Below, one piece after another: positions 56,911-64,000 of a stretch of DNA of 64,000 nt. The position numbers and the translations under genes were made by a program. How positions within the stretch are numbered: position 1 is the stretch's first letter; each line of letters begins with the position of its first letter. The stretch is from Phytophthora hibernalis (Eukaryota; Oomycota; Peronosporomycetes; Peronosporales; Peronosporaceae), in NCBI GenBank assembly GCA_012656075.1, contig JAAKBF010000171.1:1612001-1676000 (forward strand), read 5' to 3'. The notes below the pieces were generated by a model. That model made no database searches and was not told where the DNA came from. It was given only the letters and a program-made list of their open reading frames with translations.

Positions 56911-58551
56911 GGTCTAAATTCCAACAGCTTTTTTACCAATCATAGCCTTCTCCTGTTGAGTGGCATGATATATTCTGGTACGAGGATCGTAGTAAAGCAG
57001 TACATCTGAATATTGAAATACCGTATCTTCGATCTTATTATTCCCACATTGGACATAAAGGACACCATTCTGATAGCTAATCAGAATCACTCACACAAGC
57101 AACCATTAAAAGAAACATGATAAAATGATAGCCAACAACCATTATAAACACAACCCCGGTGTAGATCTGAGGTGCACTGTTTAACAGTAGTGTTTGCTCG
57201 AAGAAAAAAATCCAAAATGTTGCTGGAACGGTCTGGATAAATCATCTGCTGCAGGTAAAATACGATTATATGTGATATCGAATCATAAAGGTGTTTTGTC
57301 CAAATCTTCTGCGGATGGGTCAACCGCCACAGATGTAATAATAATCTGCCCGAATATTAAATATAGCATGCATTTAAAGCTCTTTTGATAAAGTATTCAT
57401 ATCGTATTAGGAAAGGTATTAGAAATGCAAGGATTCGGACCTCGTTAGGGAGATATAAAATCCAGAGAATAAATTATTGGTAATCCGAGCGCGCAAATGC
57501 TGACGAAAAACATGCCAAATCAAATTAGTGTCCAGGTTTGCATCTTTAGGACAAGTGAGCTTCAAGTCGTCCTCAATCTCGTGAAATGCAACGTTGCAAT
57601 GATGGATGTACCGGTAAGCTTAGGAAAAGAAGCCCTGATCTGCACGCACCGCCAGAATCGTGCGGGACGTCAGTTTGGCATGGCCGAGCCCTTCATACAC
57701 ATTCAATGTGCTTCTGGCTGAACCCTGGGTGGAGCTCCGGATGCATTGAAATTGAACTCGTCGCTGAGGCACAGCAATTTACCTACAGGAATCCTGGAGG
57801 ATCGATCGAGCTCCTGAAGCCCAGTTTCCCCAAATTGGCTACATGTATAATACATGTATTGGGGACCTCAATTAGCTTTGTACTCCATTGATAAACAAAC
57901 GTCGGCCTTCACATGCGTTGCTACGACCTTCCGCCACCCATGTTTGCCATGATATCATGCGCAACTACAGGAGCTTGAAGGAGAACTTAAGCCGTTGGGT
58001 TCGGCTTGGAGCAACTTGCACCAACCTTACACCATGGTCCTCTGGGCGATTCCAGCAGCTCCTGTTGCAAGTGCACGCTGTCTCGCGAAAGCCGCGGCTC
58101 GTTGAATGTACCACGCCCCGCGATCCGAAATCCATCAACGCCCGAGCTTCGTCTCCAACTGCGCCGCCGATTGCAAAGTGGTGCCTCCGCAGCCATCAAG
58201 CGAAGACGTCAACCGCGGCGTATACTTGTTCACGAGTGCGTCAGCGATTTGCATCCCCCTGCGTCGGCGCGCAGGGACTGACGTCATTGAGAACGTAAAA
58301 GAACCCATTCGAGATGAATACTCAGGGCGGCACGAAAAGGGCCTGCAAACCTCAACGTTTGATGCAAACAGTCTACTATTAATATGGAGCGGAGAGCTGC
58401 AAAAGTCGCATTTACCTGGAGTCGATATGTTTTCCAAAACATGACCAGACCAGAAAGAATGGGAAATCCGTATCCGGACCTTGCGATTCCGGGGTTGTGG
58501 CCATCAGTTCCCAACCAGCCCGCTGCCGGACATCGCCTCCCTCTCCGCCTC
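56911..58551. other. AT-rich intergenic region upstream of biotin synthase
   Basis: 57000-57500 is markedly AT-rich and without coding signal. A TACATGTA-TAA-TACATGTA pair (57840-57858) sits inside a CCCCAA...TTGGGG frame (57828-57864). Open frames at 57888-58437 overlap on both strands and show no domain. Confidence 0.45.
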
Positions 58552-59760
58552 ATGTTCCGCAAGCTCGCAGTGTCCGCCTCACGCACGGGCGTCCGTCGCC
58601 AGTCCTCCGTGGCCTCCGTGTCGCTCACGGTGCCCGGACTCTCGGCCGACGTGCGCCACGACTGGCGCAAGGACGAGATCCAGGCCATCTATGACCAACC
58701 GCTGCTGGAGCTCATCTACAAGGCCGCCACGGTGCACCGCATGCACTTCGACCCGACGGAGGTGCAGCAGTGCACGCTGCTGTCCATCAAGACGGGCGGC
58801 TGCACGGAGGACTGCAAGTACTGCTCGCAGTCGTCGCGCCACAAGACGTTCGTCAAGCCCGAGCCCACCAAGAAGGTACGTTAAAAGTGTATCCAGTATA
58901 CTCCAATCAATACCACCGGGATCCCACTAACCAAAAGAAATTGTCCAAAATGGCTGCAGGTGCAAGAGGTGGTGGAAATGGCGCGACGGGCAAAGGCGGC
59001 CGGCAGCACGCGCTTCTGCATGGGCTCGGCCTGGCGCGAGGTGGGCAAGAAGAACGCCTTCAGGCACATTCTTGACATGGTGCGCCAGGTCAAGGCCATG
59101 GACCTCGAAGTGTGCTGCACGCTAGGCATGCTCACGCAGGAGCAGGCGGAGCAGCTCAAGGAGGCCGGACTCTCGGCCTACAACCACAACCTGGACACGA
59201 GTCGCGAGCACTACGCCAAGGTCATCACCACGCGCACGTACGACGATCGCCTCAAGACCATCGACAACGTCCGCAAGGCCGGCATCTCGGTCTGCTGCGG
59301 CGGCATCCTGGGCCTCGGCGAGGACAAAATTGACCGTGTCGGGCTGCTGCACACCCTGGCTACGATGGATGAGCACCCGGAATCTGTTCCCGTGAACGCC
59401 CTTGTGTCAGTGGAAGGTACGCCGCTCTTTGACGAGGACATTGCGCCCGTCACGGCCTCCGACATGGTGCGCATGATAGCCACGGCGCGGATCCTCATGC
59501 CCAAGACCATGGTGCGGCTCAGCGCTGGCCGCATGTCCTTCACGGAGGCGGAGCAGGGCATGATGTTCATGGCCGGCGCCAACTCGATCTTCAACGGCGA
59601 CACGCTGCTGACGACGGCCAACCCGGCCTTCGAGAAGGACAAGAAGCTCTTCGAGAGCTTCGGACTCACCGGCAAGCCCGCATACCAGGCGCACAAGGCC
59701 ACGCCGTACATCGTCAAGGTGACGCACTCGGCGCCTGTGGAGACCGAGGCTGTGGCCTAA
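58552..59760 (+). CDS. bioB: Biotin synthase (radical SAM)
   Basis: This enzyme inserts sulfur into dethiobiotin, the last step of biotin synthesis, in mitochondria. Exon 1 (58552-58875) starts MFRKLAVSASRTGVRRQSS, a typical mitochondrial presequence. The 84-nt intron 58876-58959 (GTACGT donor, CTAAC branch, GCAG acceptor) is clear, and exon 2 runs to 59760. The radical-SAM cluster motif CTEDCKYC (C-x3-C-x2-C), FCMGSAWRE, CCTLGMLT, YNHNLDTSREHYAKV and the Arg of VRLSAGRMSF are all present. Length of about 374 residues matches the family. The frame is intact and codon use GC-ending. Confidence 0.97.
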
Positions 59761-59928
59761 GTTGCAGCCGATATGTAGCATCAGGGAGCTCGCATATTGA
59801 GCCTGTAACCTGTAGCCTGTTAAGATTAAGTGAGAGCATCAATATCACGATTTTGACGCCACCCCACCGGTCTTGTTCATGCAGACGAAAGTCTATATTA
59901 TTTACTCAGCCGTCCCCAACCGCCAAAC

Positions 59929-60641
59929 TTATTCCGACTTCTTGGTCTTCTTCGTCTGGTGTCGGGTTTTCTTGGGGACCGAGTTGCCCTTCGCTGAGCG
60001 CTTCTTCGTGAGCTTCTCCTCCATAGTAGCGTCTCCGTCCTCGTCCTTGTCATTCCGCTCGTCATCGGACTCCTCGTCGGGGTACAGATCCGCCATGTCG
60101 TCGTCTTCTTCCTCCTTCTTGGGTTTTACACCTTCCACCTCTTCCCCTCTTCTTCTCCTTCTCCACCCTCTTCCTCCGAGTAAACGACCTGACTATTCTC
60201 AAACTCGAAGGCGTCCGCATCAAACTCTCCAGTGCCCTGCATCTCTTCATTGTCGTCGTCGCTCTTCTTCACTGTGACCTTCACGTGCTGCTTCATGCGC
60301 TTGTAGCGTTTGCCCTGCACGTGTTTCTCCACCTCCGACGGGATGCGGTTCAGGATGGTGCCAGTGACGTTGCAGAACAGACTCTTGGGCAGGCGGCGGT
60401 GCGGCACAATGTACGGCTCGTACTGTGCGTAGTCGTGGCAGTACCAGTCGCGCGCCTTGACGAACTTCTTGGACTTGACGTGCGTCTCGATCAAATCCAC
60501 GCGCGGCAGCATTTCGTGGCCCGTCAGTTGGCACTTGACGCGCACGCGCGTCTCGTCGCCCTCGCCGGACTCCACGAGCTCCAGGAACTCATTCTTGCTC
60601 AGCAGCTTCTGCACGGCGCAGTCTACACTCGAGAAGGCCAT
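59929..60641 (-). CDS. SURF2: SURF2-like protein
   Basis: About 237 residues starting MAFSSVDCAVQKLLSKNEF at 60641. The SURF2 core is visible: RVKCQLTGHEMLPRVDLIETHVKSKKF, then a block KSLFCNVTGTILNRIPSEVEKHVQGKRYKR, matching the SURF2 patterns CxLTGHE and LFCxLTxxxxNxxPxxVxxHxxGxRY. The C-terminus is highly acidic, then Lys-rich (TKKRSAKGN, KKTRHQTKKTKKSE), suggesting a nucleolar protein. The frame steps by -1 at the C run 60144-60147 (GEEVEGVKPKK when restored). The biochemical role of SURF2 is poorly defined. Confidence 0.88.
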
Positions 60642-61099
60642 TTCCGACTTGAAAACTGAGGAGCTCCATTAAAAAAGTGGACGCTTTATGTTTCTATTTC
60701 GTGGTTGGTACGAATACACAGGTGGACCACGTAGATAAGTTGAAGGTCTGGGACGCGTCAGATCTGGTTTGGAATTTGGGTCTAGGATTTGGGCTGTTGA
60801 GCGTATTGGCGGGACCCCGGTGCAGTACAGTGCGCGCCAAATCATTAGGACCCCGTTTTTGGGGTTGACTTTTCCCGATATCTCAGCCTATAGGCCGAGT
60901 TAGGAGCTGAGATTTAGATATGGGCTCTTTATTGGTAGTACGAAGGCGGTACATGTGTTAACAACCTGGGTTTCGAGTTTTCTGGTAGGGCTGCTATACA
61001 GACTGCCGCTTTCGGTTCCAACGACAAAATATAGTACCGTACCCTTTATGACACAAAAACGCGTTTTTATGAAACCCAATACAAACTCTTATATTAAAG
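60642..61099. other. Intergenic region with small hairpins
   Basis: ACCCC/GGGGT (60850-60865) with a T-rich loop, and ATCTCAGC/GCTGAGAT (60880-60887 and 60906-60913) enclosing the palindrome GCCTATAGGC, form a compact folded block that looks like part of a repeat. No gene is seen. Confidence 0.4.
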
Positions 61100-61470
61100 T
61101 TAGCACTTAGTCAGGCCACCTTTGTTCTTGATGACAGCAAGGCAACGGCGAGGCATGGACTTCACGAGCTTAAGCAGATACTCTTGTTCAATAGAGTCCC
61201 ACGCAGTTAAGATTGCAACCTCCAGTTCAGCGACGTTGCCGTACTGGCGTCCATGAGCATACACCTTGGCAGCCATCGCCGACCACGCGTTCTCAATAGG
61301 GTTGCAATCCGGTGAGCGAGCTGGCCATACCATAGTGTTCACTTCATTTTCCTTAAAGAAATGCGCCGTTTCGCGCGAAGCGTGAATCGACGCATTATCT
61401 TGCTGGAAAATGTTGAAGTTGCCTTTGGAATCTGGCGTCTCATTGTGGGTGTGTTCTTCACCTGGGCGCA
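61100..61470 (-). pseudogene. Tc1/mariner transposase relic (C-terminal part)
   Basis: The minus strand encodes IFQQDNASIHASRETAHFF (second catalytic Asp block, QDNAxxH) and WPARSPDCNPIENAWSAM (third acidic residue, SPDxNPIENxW), then the usual C-terminal helix ending GGLTKC at the stop at 61100. The N-terminal DNA-binding domains and the first catalytic Asp are missing; the open frame extends to 61759 without homology. It is a truncated, inactive copy of the IS630-Tc1-mariner superfamily. No TIRs were found around it. Confidence 0.8.
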
Positions 61471-61759
61471 GCAGCGGCCGTGACGGTCGGCACGACAGAA
61501 GCCTCCTTCCATCGAATGCGGCTTCGTTGTCCTCCATGTGATGTGTCAGCTCTCGTGGATTCCAAGTCCCCTCTTGGAAGAAAAATGGGGTGAGATCTCT
61601 TGGAATCCAAGATAATTTAAGCCAATGAAAATGGACCAATACGTATTTTGTCTCTTGGAAAGAGCTCTTGTATCCAACTCTGACTACCACTAATATTTGA
61701 GTCAAATAACATTGCTGGTGATGATCCAGATGTGGGGCAATCTGGGGTCGACATCGCAC

Positions 61760-62369
61760 TGCACCTTCACCTATAGACCGATGATGTCAGAATGCAAACG
61801 ACCAGCAATCGCACAAACGCTACTCTGAAGCCACTACGAGTAATAGCGAACCCTGTCCTCCCCAAACCACACAAGAACGCCAGACATCCTCCCCAAACGT
61901 TCAGTGTCCAGTGGGCCAAACATTGCCAAGGTTGTGAGGCACCCTCACCTGAGCAACGCCGACTAAGTCAACAATCGCGAGGAGCTCACGAGTCCCCGAT
62001 GTACGTCATTTCCCAAAATGCCGACCCAAACACCCAACTTGACCCGCATACGACCCAGGCGAAAGTCCATTGACATACGGTACACATGTGCTTGAAAACC
62101 CACTTCCTTACAGTAAGTTCGCACCGCTTGCCTGCGAACCATCGATTTACTTGAAAAGACGCTACGAAATGGGCTTGCTTGAAAATAAACCTTTGTTTGC
62201 TTGAAAATAATCATTACCCCGAATCAACACTGGTCAACCGGGCAGGTTTATGATTCCACATCTGGTCAATTGCCAGATAGCGCCACCCCGTATACGCAAG
62301 CAGTAGGGTGCGTTAATGAGAGCAGAGGCTGCAAGAAAGCAGCAACAGTCGATTCCTCTTGCGGTAAGC
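61760..62369. other. Intergenic region
   Basis: Nothing recognisable lies between the two relics. Short open frames show no domains. Confidence 0.4.
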
Positions 62370-62865
62370 TCAGATCACGACCATATGCACGTCCTTGGCC
62401 GTGAATTTGTGGACCTTCGTCGCGTTCACCCTTCCCCACAAGGAACGAGCGCAGACGATCGTGTTCCAGCCGTGTTCCAGCCAAGAAGTTGCGATGGGAG
62501 ATTCTGGACACGTTCTCCACGTCGTGGCTGGCGAACTGCTCGAAGGCCGCTCCCTGCGCCTTGAAGATAGCCCCGCTCGTCTCGAACATTGCCTTGCGCG
62601 GCTCACACTGCTTTCGCGAGAAGCCGCCCACGAGGATGGCCAAGTCCGCGTCCTTTAAGACGACCTTCTGGTCCACCGTGAAGTGATGACGTCCACGAGG
62701 TTGAAATCGCAGTCCTGCAGCCCATCTTGACGCTCTCCAGCTCATCCTATGCTGGCGCATGTCCAGCAGCCGCAGATCCACGTGCTTCTCGGGGACAAAC
62801 ACGTGGCCGATGCAGATTACAGGGAAAAGCAGTGTGAGAGTGTAGACACCAGAGATACAGAGAGA
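62370..62865 (-). pseudogene. Malate dehydrogenase relic, truncated at both ends
   Basis: Minus-strand blocks align in order with cytosolic-type NAD malate dehydrogenase: VYTLTLLFPVICIGHVF and VDLRLLDM (N-terminal Rossmann part), then, in another frame, LESVKMGLQDCDFNLVDVIT; then DADLAILVGGFSRKQCEPRK, FKAQGAAFEQFASHDVE and RNFLAGTRLEHDRLRSFLVG; and finally NATKVHKFTAKDVHMVVI with a stop at 62370. The substrate loop is altered, and the region with the catalytic His and the whole C-terminal half are absent. The GxxGxxG start is also missing. This is a decayed duplicate; its parent lies elsewhere. Confidence 0.8.
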
Positions 62866-63217
62866 GGGAGCGGCAGGAGACGCGTACGCAGAGGCAGCAG
62901 CGATAATGCGATCTGGCTGAAGGCACCCGATACGACGATTCTCAGGGTGATCGCTATTTTATTTTAGAACGTGGTTTAAAAACCCATGGTTAATGAAACT
63001 TTGTTTAAGAAACGTTTAGAACCTTTCTTTTCCGTCTACCCCGGTACTCGCATCACAAACCGGTACCATGGTTAGAGCTGTCGCCAAAGTTAAGATTAAC
63101 GTTATTAAGCCTATTGCGACCAACATTATAATTGAAGTTGTATACCTAATTTCCAAAGTAAAATGTTAAACATGCATAAATCCTTGGTTTTAGCCCGCAC
63201 CCCGCAGCATAATATTA
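62866..63217. other. Intergenic region
   Basis: AT-rich, without coding signal, up to the MITE. Confidence 0.4.
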
Positions 63218-63371
63218 CAGTAATGTGCGTCAATAAGGAACACCTGATATGAATATAATTAAGGAGGGTGTAGGCGCTTTCAATCCGCATACAGATGTTC
63301 CTCACAGACAGATGTATAATATCTCAAAGGATATTAGTTGATACCCCGTTCCTTATTGACGCACATTACTG
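63218..63371. mobile_element. MITE with perfect 24-bp TIRs and TA target duplication
   Basis: The left arm 63218-63241 (starting CAGTAATGTGCG) and right arm 63348-63371 (ending CGCACATTACTG) are exact reverse complements. TA dinucleotides at 63216-63217 and 63372-63373 are the expected target-site duplication of the Tc1/mariner superfamily. The 154-bp element has no coding capacity. Perfect arms suggest recent insertion. Confidence 0.9.
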
Positions 63372-64000
63372 TATCATTTTGCGTGGTTTTACAATACGTA
63401 TTGCAATTATTGTAGATAGGTTTACCGCAAATGGTATGATTGGTCAAAAATAAAATCCTGTCATTATGATTTGTTTTACTTTGGAACAAACAGGAATGAT
63501 GGTCAAAAGTATTTTACGCTGGTCATTTATGAAAATTACCAAATCTTTTTAAAAAACCCTTGGGCGCGGCTGCCACTCAGCTCATTATCGATTCTCCCGC
63601 TTTGCCGCACAGTCGCCCCCTCCTTCCGAGCTGCACGCGTGAGGCTGATGCTACCGGTACACTCCTCGCACCGCCGCTGCCTCTGCTGCTCGTACGTCTA
63701 CCGCTTAATGCTGGTATTACCTAGGTGATGAATGCTTACTCATGTCTATGAAGAGGCCTCAGAGAGACCGTTTGCAACCGAAGCGAATCGGAGGTCTACA
63801 ATGGTCGGCGCGTGGGCCGGCGTAGTTGCCCTCACAAGGAGTTACCTTTTTCCTAGACACCGCGCCTGGCCGCAGGCGAGAGCCAACGCGTGAGTGCCCG
63901 CCCCCGTGCCCGCCCCCTCGCTCGTTAGATGCATCTTTGATTGTACAAATATAGGTTGGCGTACGTGTTACAAGACTGTTACCATGGCATGTTCGTACAC
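63372..64000. other. Window end without a recognised gene
   Basis: A stretch at 63865-63890 (CGCCTGGCCGCAGGCGAG) closely resembles 37786-37806 in the flippase 5' region. Open frames are short and without domains. Confidence 0.35.

Noticed and set aside
57888..58437. Overlapping open frames upstream of biotin synthase
   Set aside because: Frames on both strands have no domain; the biotin synthase presequence at 58552 marks the real gene start.
1..64000. Small introns as explanation for the frame steps
   Set aside because: No GT...AG pair of plausible length spans most sites, and alignments lose only a single base, so introns do not fit.
1..64000. CRISPR arrays or bacterial operons
   Set aside because: No regularly spaced direct repeats; spliceosomal introns and core promoters are eukaryotic.

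Overview
The window looks like nuclear DNA of an oomycete, most probably Phytophthora or a close relative. Reasons: densely packed genes with few introns; introns of 54 to 84 nt, usually with GTACGT-type donors; oomycete Inr+FPR core promoters close to start codons; ABCG/PDR transporters, bZIP proteins with unusual basic regions, and genes for a flagellated cell (dynein-2 WDR60, a calaxin-like protein). A genus call from sequence reading alone is an inference.

Layout. 1-10.1 kb: two tandem full-size ABCG (PDR) transporters, the first cut by the window edge, flanking a divergent secreted GH31 enzyme that carries the sulfoquinovosidase sulfonate-binding residues. 10.7-15.9 kb: a decayed and an intact bZIP gene, a mini LSD1-type zinc-finger gene and a duplicated-domain oomycete protein. 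16-33.4 kb: WDR60, an ABCB transporter with a degenerate second ATP site, a small membrane protein, a nuclear WD40 protein, eIF2B delta and long-form RNase Z. 33.5-49.4 kb: P4 flippase, calaxin-like EF-hand protein, a large disordered protein, an ENTH/VHS-like protein, eIF3i, a FAM185A-like protein, a FAR1-type domain protein and a START protein. 50.7-64 kb: tRNA, a Crypton tyrosine-recombinase element, a two-gene PIF/Harbinger element, biotin synthase and SURF2, then a Tc1/mariner relic, a malate dehydrogenase relic and a perfect-TIR MITE.

Reading-frame quality. Almost every multi-kilobase gene has one or more one-base frame steps, and about 30 of them can be placed. Most are a mononucleotide run one base too short, and they hit housekeeping genes (eIF2B delta, RNase Z, SURF2, WDR60) as often as transporters. 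I therefore read them as consensus errors and annotate the genes as single CDS across the steps, with each step noted. True relics (malate dehydrogenase, neutral-sphingomyelinase-like, Tc1, the first bZIP copy) are recognised by missing ends or several lesions.

Functional themes: transport and lipid handling (ABCG, ABCB, flippase, START), a possible sulfoquinovose-releasing enzyme among exporters, translation and RNA processing (eIF2B, eIF3i, RNase Z, SURF2), cilium assembly, and a repeat-rich right end.
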